Assembly: GCA_007095785.1 (NCBI GenBank)
Contig: SFBL01000156.1
Span: forward strand, 1 to 41,322
Length of the DNA stretch: 41,322 nucleotides
Origin: Microcystis aeruginosa Ma_SC_T_19800800_S464
GTDB taxonomy: Bacteria; Cyanobacteriota; Cyanobacteriia; Cyanobacteriales; Microcystaceae
Direction: 5' to 3'
Program-made: the position numbers and the translations under genes
In this document: positions 1 through 7,139 of the stretch, one piece after another
How positions within the stretch are numbered: the stretch's first letter is position 1
Layout: each line of letters opens with the position of its first letter
Notes under the pieces: model-generated
What the model saw: only the letters and a program-made list of their open reading frames with translations
Database searches by the model: none
What the model was told of the DNA's origin: nothing

Positions 1-1
1 A

Positions 2-100
2 CGTCTTTTAACGGAGTCTATCGGAAGACTTTCTCGGGAAAAAATCAAATTAATTATTCAGGGAATTAAGTTGGTTATTGAACCTCAAGAACTCGAATAA
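2..100 (+). CDS. 3' end of a MazF/PemK-like toxin gene (partial)
   Basis: The window opens inside a forward reading frame that stays open for 32 codons and stops at 98-100 (TAA). The residues read RLLTESIGRLSREKIKLIIQ and continue GIKLVIEP. The pattern RLL..IG.LS..K......GI.L is that of the C-terminal helix of MazF/PemK-type endoribonuclease toxins, where a basic segment precedes a final amphipathic helix. The N-terminal beta-barrel and catalytic residues lie outside the window, so the assignment rests on about 30 residues only. It is followed by spacer and then the hairpin terminator at 208-240. Confidence 0.35.
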   Translation, partial: RLLTESIGRLSREKIKLIIQGIKLVIEPQELE

Positions 101-207
101 TAGGGGTTATAAAAGGATTCAAAGACATTTCCCCTTAGACTTGGCTAGTCCCGTAGCTCTGACTGCTCCTGCTATCAATGGTTAAGTTCTAATCCACTAA
201 TTACGAC

Positions 208-240
208 AAAAAAGGTCGGGGCGACCCCGACCTTTTTTTT
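208..240. terminator. Bidirectional rho-independent terminator
   Basis: The arms GGTCGGGG (214-221) and CCCCGACC (225-232) form a perfect 8-bp GC-rich stem with a CGA loop. Six A precede it and eight T follow it, so it can terminate both the forward gene ending at 100 and the reverse gene ending at 298. Confidence 0.9.
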
Positions 241-297
241 GTACATGATGAAACTTTAAACAACCAAATTCGCTCGATAATTCCCGAATGTCGTCGG

Positions 298-1365
298 CTA
301 AGATACTTTTAATTCGGCCTTGACGATACGATGATCGGGGAATCCCGTGGCATCTTTCGAGCAGTCAAAAGGAACTATAGAAGAACTCGCCGACCAATTT
401 TTGGCAGTTCCACCGACAAAAACAGCATCTAAGATACTGTTAAAATTTGGATTACATTGAGTGGATAGACAATTATTAGAAGCTAAACAATCCGGTTGAA
501 TCCACTTTAATATGTTGTCTTGATTGAGTTTATTGAAAGCCGTATTACCTCTTCGTTCATTGAGATCAAAATCGAAGTTAAAGTCTCCCACTATAATCGT
601 CGGTAAATTTTGCTGATTGCTCCAATTTCTGACGAAATCAGCCTGTTGGTTTCTTCTTTCCTCTTCACGACGGTTGAAATGGTTGACCATAAATAAAAAT
701 TCAGTCCCGTCCGCGAGAAGTTTAAATTGACCCACGAGTGGATTTCTTGACCCTCCAGAACCCGATAAATTATTGATAGAACCCACTAATTCTAACTGAC
801 TTTGATCGTAAGCGATCGCTAATCTATCTTGACCGCCCGTCTCTCCCAAGACCGAGGTAAAATTTGAACCCATAGCTTGAGTGAACTTATCTAGATCGTC
901 CTGATTCATCACCTCTTCAAGACCCCAAATAATGACCTCTGGATGCTTTGTAATTTCCTCGGCCACTTTGTCGGGGGTGGTATCTCTGGGGTTAAAGTTT
1001 GGTGATTCTACGTTATAGGTGGCTAATTTTAACCCGCTTGTAGGACGAGGATTCGGAGAGGGGTTAACCGAATTTTCCAAAACTTGAGCGACATATTTTT
1101 CTATAATCCAACCTTGTTGGAAGGGGATTTGTACTTTTAGCCAATGCTTTTCCCTATCGGTTGCGGTCACTGTGGCCGTTACACCATCGGGTAATCTCCC
1201 CTTTAAACTCGGAAAAGGATTTTCGTGCAAAGGAACACCTTGAGGATTTGTGGCTTTAAGCTGTACTTGCTGACCTACCTCTACATCTAAGGCGAGGGCT
1301 GGGTTGGCAAAGATAAAGCCTCCCCAAGCTACTATCAAGATGACAATGCCGAGCAGTCTTTTCAT
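298..1365 (-). CDS. Exported SH3-like / endonuclease-exonuclease-phosphatase protein
   Basis: Residues 1-25 form a signal peptide (MKRLL, hydrophobic core, NPALA), so the protein is exported. Residues about 28-97 look like a bacterial SH3 domain (GVPLHENP..., W75, GWI at 85-87). The rest is an endonuclease/exonuclease/phosphatase fold with its usual motifs: TYNVE (116-120), GLEEV (148-152), VNHF (227-230), GDFNFD (260-265), LDAVFV (312-317) and the terminal catalytic PDHR (343-346). The metal ligands E151, D261, N263, D344 and H345 are present, so phosphodiesterase or nuclease activity is expected; the substrate (DNA, RNA or lipid headgroup) cannot be told. Four cysteines near 293-335 may form disulfides, fitting a periplasmic or secreted location. 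The ATG at 1365 follows an AGG about 10 nt upstream. It is transcribed alone and converges on the terminator at 208-240. Confidence 0.85.
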   Translation of the reverse strand: MKRLLGIVILIVAWGGFIFANPALALDVEVGQQVQLKATNPQGVPLHENPFPSLKGRLPDGVTATVTATDREKHWLKVQIPFQQGWIIEKYVAQVLENSVNPSPNPRPTSGLKLATYNVESPNFNPRDTTPDKVAEEITKHPEVIIWGLEEVMNQDDLDKFTQAMGSNFTSVLGETGGQDRLAIAYDQSQLELVGSINNLSGSGGSRNPLVGQFKLLADGTEFLFMVNHFNRREEERRNQQADFVRNWSNQQNLPTIIVGDFNFDFDLNERRGNTAFNKLNQDNILKWIQPDCLASNNCLSTQCNPNFNSILDAVFVGGTAKNWSASSSIVPFDCSKDATGFPDHRIVKAELKVS

Positions 1366-1378
1366 TTGTTTGACCTGT

Positions 1379-1407
1379 AACGTTTACTGTTCATCATCGT
1401 AAACGTT
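1379..1407. repeat. Inverted repeat upstream of the exported phosphodiesterase gene
   Basis: AACGTTTAC (1379-1387) and GTAAACGTT (1399-1407) are perfect 9-bp arms separated by 11 nt, only 14 nt upstream of the ATG at 1365. It could be an operator or a 5'-leader hairpin. The rest of 1408-1691 holds no gene I can support. Confidence 0.5.
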
Positions 1408-1691
1408 TAGGGGTGAACGCGGCACTCACAGGAAAGCAAATTCTGTCTTTGATTGAACGGTATTTTCGATTAGTTCTCCCGCAGGTCTGTTACCGAGGGG
1501 AGAGGGAAGGGAAACCATTCTATCCTTCACCAGCTAATTTTAAGACAGAAGTACAAGTAGTGGCATCTAAGCGAAAATTCAGCAATTCTAGTTGACCCTA
1601 TCCCCGCAAACTTGATAATCTTAATCGCTTCAATAGTTTTAGCCAATTAAGTTAAAGAAAGCGATCGCAACCGAGGAGAGAATGACAGTTC

Positions 1692-2042
1692 TCAAAAATC
1701 CTCGAAAATCGGGGCTAGGGTCGAGCGGGACATTCCCGAATCTTCTTCTGTATCCTCTCGATCGATTAACCGTTTCAGGGTTTCAATTTCCCCGTTGAGA
1801 CCGGCAACCGTCGCCGTCACCTCCTCGATTACCGTTCTCATTTCTTGTTCAACGATTTGTTTGACGAGTTGTTCAACATCGTTCTCTTGATCGCGAGAAC
1901 ATTGCAATCCCTTGCAGATGAGGTCGAGGGCGGTTTTTGTCTTGTCGAAACCGTCCCCCTTGGGAAAATGCCGCCGTCCGTAACTCTCGAAGCGTTCGTT
2001 GATCGCGTCGGGAATCCTCACCCCGATGGATTTCGATGCCAT
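1692..2042 (-). CDS. Ribbon-helix-helix-like DNA-binding protein with coiled coil
   Basis: The 116-residue product starts MASKSIGVRIPDAINERFES, a short beta-strand (IGVRIPD) followed by helices as in CopG/Arc-type ribbon-helix-helix proteins. Residues about 50-95 are a heptad-rich acidic helix suited to dimerisation. I chose the ATG at 2042 over the one at 2057 because GGAG sits 9 nt upstream of it. It is likely a small plasmid- or element-type repressor. Direct repeats that overlap its start (2040-2073) suggest self-regulation. It diverges from the toxin-antitoxin operon at 2226. The fold is inferred from pattern only. Confidence 0.55.
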   Translation of the reverse strand: MASKSIGVRIPDAINERFESYGRRHFPKGDGFDKTKTALDLICKGLQCSRDQENDVEQLVKQIVEQEMRTVIEEVTATVAGLNGEIETLKRLIDREDTEEDSGMSRSTLAPIFEDF

Positions 2043-2073
2043 TGTCTGACACTCCATCGAACATTGTTTGACA
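2040..2073. promoter_or_regulatory. Direct repeats, candidate operator of the ribbon-helix-helix gene
   Basis: CATTGTCTGACA (2040-2051) and CATTGTTTGACA (2062-2073) match at 11 of 12 positions, 22 bp apart. The first covers the ATG of the adjacent gene. Ribbon-helix-helix repressors commonly bind such short direct or inverted repeats; binding here is inferred. Confidence 0.4.
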
Positions 2074-2168
2074 ATACGATGGTAACTAAACCTCCCGCAA
2101 AAATCAAAATTTTTCGTTGGGTTAGAAGAATAACTCCAAACATCCCGTTTTTTTGTCGATAAATTCCC

Positions 2169-2197
2169 TTGAACTATAGAACTGAGTTCTATATAAT
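2169..2197 (+). promoter_or_regulatory. Sigma70 promoter with embedded palindromic operator (toxin-antitoxin operon)
   Basis: TTGAAC (2169-2174), a 17-nt spacer and TATAAT (2192-2197) match the sigma70 consensus closely. The spacer carries a perfect inverted repeat, TATAGAAC-TGA-GTTCTATA (2175-2193), which overlaps the -10 box. That is where an autoregulating antitoxin complex would block polymerase. The promoter position also argues against the upstream in-frame starts for the toxin. Confidence 0.75.
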
Positions 2198-2225
2198 GAA
2201 CGTAATTAGAGAAAAGCCACCCAAA

Positions 2226-2630
2226 ATGTCAAGTGTGCGGATTTTCAAGAATAAGTGGTTTACCAAGTTCGCAAAAAAGGAAAACATCAGCGACGCAAAG
2301 CTATGGGAGACGATCGAGGACGTGGAATCCGGGAGGGTAGATGCCGATTATGGCGGGGGTGTCATCAAACAGAGGCTCTCACGCACCAACGAGGGGAAGT
2401 CCGGTGGTTACAGGTCGATCAACCTCTACCGACGGGATGACAAAGCTTTCTTTGTCTACGGATTCGCGAAAAGTGAACGGGAGAACATAGACAAGGACGA
2501 AGATCGAGGATTTAAAGACTTGGCGAGAGTAACCTTTTCCCTTTCCGACGAGGAACTCGCCAAGTTAGTCGAGAAAGGAGTTTACAAGGAAGTAAAACGT
2601 GATGGCCCAGAAAAAAACTTACAAGAGTAA
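2226..2630 (+). CDS. RelE/HigB-type toxin (COG4737-like)
   Basis: The 134-residue protein begins MSSVRIFKNKWFTKFAKKE and continues with D.DYGGGVIKQR, GKSGGYR and AFFVYGFAKSERENI, the diagnostic order of the COG4737/PF06296 RelE-like toxin family. Such toxins act as ribosome-dependent or free mRNA endonucleases in the cytoplasm. The basic and aromatic residues of the fold (K, R, Y in GGYR and VYGF) are intact. Starts at 2169 and 2196 lie inside the promoter, so the ATG at 2226 is preferred. The last 29 nt overlap the antitoxin gene, giving toxin-first, translationally coupled expression. The C-terminal tail after KEVKRDG is longer than usual. Confidence 0.85.
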   Translation: MSSVRIFKNKWFTKFAKKENISDAKLWETIEDVESGRVDADYGGGVIKQRLSRTNEGKSGGYRSINLYRRDDKAFFVYGFAKSERENIDKDEDRGFKDLARVTFSLSDEELAKLVEKGVYKEVKRDGPEKNLQE

Positions 2631-2925
2631 CGCGTTCGCGGCGATCCACGAAACAGCCTCCGACTATTACGACGCGGGCGTGATCGATAAGCGAACCCTG
2701 CGACACTTCGATGAATCCTGCCTGACACCGGTTCGGGAGTTCACGCCCGCGGAGATACGCTCCCTCCGCGAGCGCGAGGAGGTAAGCCAAGCCGTTTTCG
2801 CTCGTTATCTGAACGTCTCGAAAGATTCGGTCAGTCAATGGGAGCGGGGAGAGAAACATCCCGCGGGACCGGCGTTAAAACTCCTGTCTCTGGTCGAGAA
2901 AAAAGGTCTAAATGCGATTACTTAA
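2602..2925 (+). CDS. HigA-like antitoxin (XRE family HTH, COG2944-like)
   Basis: The 107-residue partner of the preceding toxin. Residues about 50-95 are a lambda-repressor-type helix-turn-helix: EIRSLREREEVSQAVFARYL, NVSKDSVSQWERGEKHPAGP. The N-terminal part (AAIHETASDYYDAGVIDKRT) is the toxin-binding segment typical of COG2944 antitoxins. AAGGAAG lies about 9 nt before the ATG at 2602; the GTG at 2599 is also possible. It should neutralise the RelE-like toxin and repress the promoter at 2169-2197 through its palindrome. Confidence 0.85.
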   Translation: MAQKKTYKSNAFAAIHETASDYYDAGVIDKRTLRHFDESCLTPVREFTPAEIRSLREREEVSQAVFARYLNVSKDSVSQWERGEKHPAGPALKLLSLVEKKGLNAIT

Positions 2926-3019
2926 GGGAAAAATTGCAGTTATTTACCCTTATTTGACCGATAACTGAATTAAATAAGTATTTAAGGTTAATTTTCTAAC
3001 TTTATCGGACGAGAAGATG

Positions 3020-3232
3020 ATGGATATCGGACTAAAAAGATTCCGAATTCCCCACAAGATCACTGAAAGCTTCGGACTTGACGAGAATTAAATCGTTGAA
3101 CTCACAGAGAATCCATGCAATCCAACGCTCGATCGATTGTTGGCCAGCATCCCAGAAGACTTTCAGTCTCCAGAAGATGTACTCGATTTTGTTGAAAGCG
3201 GGCCGGGTGGTAAGGAGAGATATGACGGGTGA
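3020..3232 (+). pseudogene. Possible antitoxin-like gene broken by an in-frame stop
   Basis: From ATG 3020 (or 3017) a frame reads MDIGLKRFRIPHKITESFGL DEN, then TAA at 3089-3091. The same frame then stays open for 46 codons: IVELTENPCNPTLDRLLASI, PEDFQSPEDVLDFVES and a stop at 3230-3232. The two halves read as one small protein with an AbrB-like start (short strand, then a helix ending in GL.EN..VEL). A single nonsense change, or a sequencing error, would explain the break. GAGAAG precedes the ATG. The family assignment is weak. Confidence 0.3.
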
Positions 3233-3307
3233 GGTGATCGGACGTTCGTTTTGTCGAACGTCTGAAGTCTCACGGTCGCAACCTTAAGCGTGATTATCGG
3301 GTGAGAA

Positions 3308-3505
3308 CTATTTTTTCGATAGAAAACCGACGGACACCCCGAAATGGAGATTACCGATGCCCAATCCCCAACCCGCTCCTGATAGGGGTTCGCCTTTAAG
3401 AGAAAAGGCTATCACCCCACCCGATAACAACCCCGTGATCTGGCAAACGAGAAACCAATGTAACAGACGACGGCGTTCTCGATCGATCGCACCCTGTAGG
3501 ATCAA
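3308..3505 (-). CDS. Small membrane protein
   Basis: A 65-residue frame with a basic N terminus (DRERRRLLHW) followed by two hydrophobic stretches, FLVCQITGLLSGGVIAFSL and AGWGLGIGNLHFGVSVGFL, so one or two membrane passes are likely. It begins with TTG two bases after the stop of the upstream MerR-like gene (3508-4122), suggesting coupling. No family is recognised and no clear Shine-Dalgarno is seen. The region 2933-3307 upstream on the other strand holds only the broken gene. Confidence 0.4.
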   Translation of the reverse strand: MILQGAIDRERRRLLHWFLVCQITGLLSGGVIAFSLKGEPLSGAGWGLGIGNLHFGVSVGFLSKK

Positions 3506-3507
3506 GG

Positions 3508-4122
3508 TTAGGTCATCTGTTCTGGTTCCTTCTTGGTACGTTGGATCAGCTTCTTTGCGATTACTTCTGGGGACTGTTTGAGGGAATCGAGGGACTCCTC
3601 GACTACGCGACTAGATTTTTCTACCTGTGACCTTAGACCGGGGACGCTGAAATTGCGTTGTTTCATGTAGTTGACGGTCAGGTAGTTGAAGGCGACGATA
3701 TTCTGGGCGGCGGCGAACTGGGCGGCCTCATCCACACGACGAAAATTATCCTCTTGAATATCTTCTAAGGGATTAGTATCGACGAAGATTTCTTCGGTAT
3801 CGACGGAATTGTTTATGACTTTTTCACTCTCTCGCTGGACTAATCCCGTCTCGGCGTTAGTTACGGGAGAATTTTTCTCGGTTTCGGTCTGTTTATCAGC
3901 GATTTCGGGGGTAGCACTCGGAAAACCTTCGAGAGTACCCCATTTCTGATAGTGGGCGTTTAGGTCATCGAATATTTGAATCTGTTCGTCACTGTAGTAG
4001 CTGTTTCGGCCGTGTTTATCGGCCTCCATGTCATAACCCAAGCGGATCAGATGCTGGCGGCGTTCGTAAAACTGGGTTTTTCCTATTCGGTAGCGATCGG
4101 GTAAGGAGGCGGCTTTTTGCAT
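3508..4122 (-). CDS. MerR/winged-helix-like DNA-binding protein of plasmid type
   Basis: In this 204-residue protein, residues about 5-65 (PDRYRIGKTQFYERRQHLIR, LGYDMEADKHGRNSYYSDEQ, IQIFDDLNAHYQKWGTLEGF) look like a DNA-binding helix-turn-helix plus wing of MerR type: a helix pair, then the 'YYSDEQI..F..L' segment that in MerR proteins reads 'YY...D...L..I'. Residues about 70-125 are acidic and low in structure; 125-204 are helical and basic at the end. GGAG lies 10 nt before the ATG. I infer a partition or copy-control type regulator from the surrounding plasmid-like genes; no exact family is recognised. Confidence 0.5.
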   Translation of the reverse strand: MQKAASLPDRYRIGKTQFYERRQHLIRLGYDMEADKHGRNSYYSDEQIQIFDDLNAHYQKWGTLEGFPSATPEIADKQTETEKNSPVTNAETGLVQRESEKVINNSVDTEEIFVDTNPLEDIQEDNFRRVDEAAQFAAAQNIVAFNYLTVNYMKQRNFSVPGLRSQVEKSSRVVEESLDSLKQSPEVIAKKLIQRTKKEPEQMT

Positions 4123-4339
4123 AATTTTTCATCTCCGAGGGGTTTAAGAATAAAAAAATATCCCGAATCGAGGGAAAAAAAGTTGGAACGGTGGACGGTT
4201 TGCCGTTTTATCGGAACCAATCCGAAGGAAAGAATAAATTTCAGTATAGTCCCTTAAAAAAAAGGCTTCAATCGGAAACAGGATAATTTCGTAACTTATT
4301 GTCGGTTTGGTTCGGGGATTAAAAAGGCTTCTCGGAGGT

Positions 4340-4654
4340 TTACTTGTGACCGATTTCGGTGAGAAATCGATCGAGCGGGTAATCCAAAGCGTCGAGAATC
4401 GCTCGGAGGGTAGCCGTGCCGACACTCTTGGCCGTCTGATTTTCTGCCGTTATCGCCTTGAAACCAGTCTCCAACTTTTGGATGTGCTGGGGTGAAATGT
4501 CCCGACCAGCATCCCTGATCTTGTTGACCAACTTGTTTCGAGATAGTCCCTGTCCCTCCCGAATCTCCTTTAACTTCAATCCCGATTCCTCTGACCATGA
4601 GATAGCCTCGACCATCTCAACGGGAATCATCACTACTTTCTTTTGTTTCACCAC
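4340..4654 (-). CDS. XRE family transcriptional regulator
   Basis: Residues about 26-95 form a Cro/C1-type helix-turn-helix: SGLKLKEIREGQGLSRNKLV, NKIRDAGRDISPQHIQKLET, then GTATLRAILDALDYPLDRFL. It is a small cytoplasmic repressor. The frame is open from a TTG at 4660; GGGGG lies 8 nt before the GTG at 4654, which I prefer. It diverges from the large DNA-binding gene at 4779 across a 125-bp AT-rich spacer with an inverted repeat (4692-4710), the likely operator. The 217 bp downstream (4123-4339) hold no gene I can support. Confidence 0.75.
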   Translation of the reverse strand: MVKQKKVVMIPVEMVEAISWSEESGLKLKEIREGQGLSRNKLVNKIRDAGRDISPQHIQKLETGFKAITAENQTAKSVGTATLRAILDALDYPLDRFLTEIGHK

Positions 4655-4691
4655 GCCCAAAACCCCCAGAAAAATTACTGTTGTTATTGTC

Positions 4692-4710
4692 TATTATATT
4701 ACTTATAATA
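4692..4710. promoter_or_regulatory. AT-rich inverted repeat between divergent regulator genes
   Basis: TATTATA (4692-4698) and TATAATA (4704-4710) are perfect 7-bp arms with a 5-nt spacer, in the gap between the XRE gene and the gene at 4779. Its position and symmetry fit an XRE-type operator overlapping promoter -10 boxes on both strands. Confidence 0.4.
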
Positions 4711-4778
4711 TTAATATCACTGGTTGAAAAAAACAAACTTTGCGACTGTAAATAGTCATGTAGTCGGGAGGTAACGGC

Positions 4779-5885
4779 GTGAACATCTGGTCTCGCTCTC
4801 CGCAAATCTGGACAGCCTACGGGTTAGAGTGGCGTTTCGAGTACAATTCTTTTAGTGCCAAGCGCACCGTCAGCGCGGCGGGCTTCGTCCTCGATATTCC
4901 CGTTAAGGCCACCACGAAGTTCGCCTCGCCCCGGGTGTGGCTGGATGATTGGGCTAAAAAGAACCGTAAACGGCTGCCACCCGAACCGGAAGGGGCGGTC
5001 AACTTGGAACTGGATCTGTTTCCCCCGCAATCGGTACGGGTAGAAGTGGTAGATGACCTGACACCAGACGAAGAACGTCAACGTCTGTTCTGGGAGCGCA
5101 AGGTAGAAAGGGCTTTCTACGAAGCGGGAACAGCCTTGAAGGAACTGCGGGATAGACGGCTGTACCGTTCTACCCACAAGACTTTTGAGGAGTATTGCCG
5201 TGATCGTTTTGGTTATTCTCGTCGTAAGATGGACTATCTGATTTCTGGTTCCGAAGTTTTTGAGAATCTGCAAACGAGAACCATTGGTTCTCAATCAGAC
5301 AGAGACGAAACGAGAACCATTGGTTCTCAATCAGACAGAGACGAAACGAGAACCATTGGTTCTCAAATTTTGCCAATCTCCGAGCGTCAAGTCCGTCCCC
5401 TAACCCAACTAGAACCAGAGCAACAGAGAGAAGTTTGGCAGCAAGCGGTAGAAGCTGCGGGGGGTAAAGTCCCGTCCGGTCGCATCGTCAAGGATATAGT
5501 ACAGCGCATCCGCGAGCGAACCAAAATCCCGATTCCCTACCGGGTCGGTGATGTCTGCGAAATACTGATCAAGGATAACCCCGATTTGCGAGGATTGGGC
5601 GGTTGTTGGTGTATCGTGATCGAGGTGAGGGAATTTTCCTGTCTGGTAAGGACTTGGAACGATGAATATACCGTTAGAGAGGAGAATTTAAGGGATTTGC
5701 AGTATTCCCCTGACCACCGGCAAAAGATGAAACAACTGAGCGACCGTCTAGTTGCACTCCGGTCGTTAGGGGAAGAGGAGACGGTGAGGGTTATTCTGGA
5801 AACGTTGGGTTCTTTGAAGCGTCCCTACCTGAACCCTTGGGAAGAAAAGTTATTGGAGTTTTTGGAGGGATGTAATGCTCTTTGA
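4779..5885 (+). CDS. Plasmid-type HTH protein with palindromic in-frame repeats
   Basis: A 368-residue cytoplasmic protein. Residues about 100-165 (FWERKVERAFYEAGTALKEL, RDRRLYRSTHKTFEEYCRDR, FGYSRRKMDYLISGSEVFEN) match the helical HTH segment seen in many plasmid and prophage proteins, where a '..L..I...RLYR.TH.TFE.YC..RWG.SR..AY..I' motif recurs. Residues 166-195 are a tandem repeat, TRTIGSQSDRDE twice plus TRTIGSQ. Residues 240-330 (IPYRVGDVCEILIKDNPDLR, GLGGCWCIVIEVREFSCLVR) look like a small beta-barrel. GGGAGG lies 7 nt before the GTG start, an excellent Shine-Dalgarno. A role in replication, partition or regulation of the element is inferred, not shown. Confidence 0.6.
   Translation: MNIWSRSPQIWTAYGLEWRFEYNSFSAKRTVSAAGFVLDIPVKATTKFASPRVWLDDWAKKNRKRLPPEPEGAVNLELDLFPPQSVRVEVVDDLTPDEERQRLFWERKVERAFYEAGTALKELRDRRLYRSTHKTFEEYCRDRFGYSRRKMDYLISGSEVFENLQTRTIGSQSDRDETRTIGSQSDRDETRTIGSQILPISERQVRPLTQLEPEQQREVWQQAVEAAGGKVPSGRIVKDIVQRIRERTKIPIPYRVGDVCEILIKDNPDLRGLGGCWCIVIEVREFSCLVRTWNDEYTVREENLRDLQYSPDHRQKMKQLSDRLVALRSLGEEETVRVILETLGSLKRPYLNPWEEKLLEFLEGCNAL
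5276..5364. repeat. Three 36-bp direct repeats, each with a perfect palindrome, inside a CDS
   Basis: GAGAACCATTGGTTCTC, two 8-bp arms around a single T, occurs at 5276-5292, 5312-5328 and 5348-5364, exactly 36 bp apart. The intervening 19 bp (AATCAGACAGAGACGAAAC) are identical. The period is a multiple of three, so the reading frame of the host gene is kept. Confidence 0.9.
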
Positions 5886-6044
5886 CACACTAGAGTATTA
5901 AAACTAAGAGCAAAACGTGACGGGAAACCTAACCTAGATTTCGCTTGCCCTTGTTCTATCGATCGCATCCCCTAGTTTTTTTCCGGTCGAACCGGCGATC
6001 GATACTGCTCCGAATGCAGTTGTTAGGGATTCGGGAAATGAGTG

Positions 6045-6107
6045 ATCGCTGTCCGGTTAGTGGATGTGTTCGGCAATGATGCCAGTGCCACGGTTGAGGT
6101 GAGGTAG
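6045..6107 (+). pseudogene. 3' remnant of a type III Mod-like methyltransferase gene
   Basis: The frame reads IAVRLVDVFGNDASATVEVR then TAG. It parallels the end of the intact Mod in this window (IAVKVIDDRGNELLVIES) and the very similar remnant at 23475-23522. Only the last 20 codons are readable; upstream, 5886-6044 has stops in this frame and no other gene, and is probably decayed sequence. Confidence 0.5.
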
Positions 6108-6129
6108 TAAATAGAAGTCGGTACAAATT

Positions 6130-6855
6130 TCATGAATAGCCGTACTCTTGAAGCATATACAAAATTTCTGGGTCGTTCTGGTGTTGAAGAATTTGATTTA
6201 CATCAAATAGCTTTATTAAACCAGATGTAATAAGTTCTTGAATCGCATTGAAGCGCCAACCATCGTCAGGATGATCTTGCGTGACAAACCACAGAAAATT
6301 GCCGACTTCTAAGGGGTGTTTATTGATTGCATATTGAACTAAAGACATCCATTCATCAAATGGTATGTTTTCAATAGCTTCGAGTACATTACTTGGTGAT
6401 TCATTCTTCTGTAGCCGATATAGCCCTGCTGCAATTTGTGGGTGGAAAGCCCAATCTAAAGGAAATATATGCCGCGCAACCGAGAGCCATTGGGCTTCCA
6501 ATGCTTCTTCGATGGTCATTATTCTAAGTTCTATATCAAATTTTTTTGCTAACTTCTTTTGAGACTTGGTGTATTTTGACGAAACAACCATTATGCCTAT
6601 TTTGGCGTTAACATCCTTTATTTTTGTTATGAAGGCATCCACATGATTAATGTCAATTGTGTCTTTATGAAGTTTTGCTTCCGCAACCAAGAAAGGATCA
6701 CTTTCACCGTCTCGAAAAACCGCTACGTCAATTTGTCTTTTGCCGCCGCTATACTTTCCTATAAAAATTTGATTATGAATTACTCTGAATGCTGGCGGAG
6801 GAAACTCATAAAGCAATTTTTCTGTTAAGGCTTTTTCATACTCGGATGAGTTCAT
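6130..6855 (-). CDS. Mrr-like PD-(D/E)XK restriction endonuclease
   Basis: A 241-residue protein. Residues 1-115 carry a restriction-endonuclease fold: E9, the core RQIDVAVF with D43, and LVAEAK with E59 and K61, i.e. D-x(15)-E-x-K, followed by a hydrophobic strand IGIMVVSS and an LAKKFDIEL segment, as in Mrr_cat/Holliday-resolvase-like nucleases. Residues about 130-241 are a helical extension of unknown role (PFDEWMSLVQYAINKHPLEV). No partner methyltransferase is adjacent; only a Mod remnant lies just beyond its 3' end. It is likely a defence nuclease, perhaps of modified DNA, but the specificity cannot be read. It is transcribed alone. Confidence 0.75.
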   Translation of the reverse strand: MNSSEYEKALTEKLLYEFPPPAFRVIHNQIFIGKYSGGKRQIDVAVFRDGESDPFLVAEAKLHKDTIDINHVDAFITKIKDVNAKIGIMVVSSKYTKSQKKLAKKFDIELRIMTIEEALEAQWLSVARHIFPLDWAFHPQIAAGLYRLQKNESPSNVLEAIENIPFDEWMSLVQYAINKHPLEVGNFLWFVTQDHPDDGWRFNAIQELITSGLIKLFDVNQILQHQNDPEILYMLQEYGYS

Positions 6856-6993
6856 ATTGATTGTTTTATAAAAGTGGTTGGTGATGATTTAGGACCAAAA
6901 GTCACGCTATAGATTTTACAGACTTTTTAAGAAATCGTGTTGGCAGTAGTAAAGTAGATAATCCAACCGTTGTCATTCTTTGATTGATTTCAG

Positions 6994-7119
6994 TCAAACA
7001 CTCTTACTAACGAAAATGTGCTGCTTCCAAAGGACAAGGTTCTCTTTGTCCACGACTAGCTTTTCTTGTTGGCAAGGGAGCTTGCGATCGCTCTCTTTAA
7101 ACAGATTAAGTTGTTTCAT
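6994..7119 (-). pseudogene. Truncated N-terminal fragment of a GIY-YIG-type nuclease gene
   Basis: A 41-codon frame starts at ATG 7119, about 20 nt after the hydrolase stop, and reads MKQLNLFKESDRK, then LVVDKENLVLWKQHIFVSKS and TGA. The features LF near the start and 'K..L..WK..I' parallel the N terminus of the intact GIY-YIG protein at 30272-30880 (SLFD..., SKDFLFTWKVRI). The catalytic part is missing. The similarity is short, so this is tentative. The remainder of 6856-6993 holds no gene. Confidence 0.35.
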
Positions 7120-7139
7120 CAATTCTTCCCATTGTTCCG

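Noticed and set aside
1413-1595. A 60-codon forward frame after the exported phosphodiesterase gene
   Set aside because: No family pattern, no Shine-Dalgarno, a low-complexity composition (YRGEREGKPF); it begins within the inverted-repeat region and is probably chance.
4144-4425. Reverse frame between the MerR-like and XRE genes
   Set aside because: It overlaps the XRE gene, is rich in F and P and has no start context.
5276-5364. Three 36-bp repeats as a CRISPR array
   Set aside because: The units are back to back with no variable spacers, lie in frame inside a gene, and no cas gene is present.
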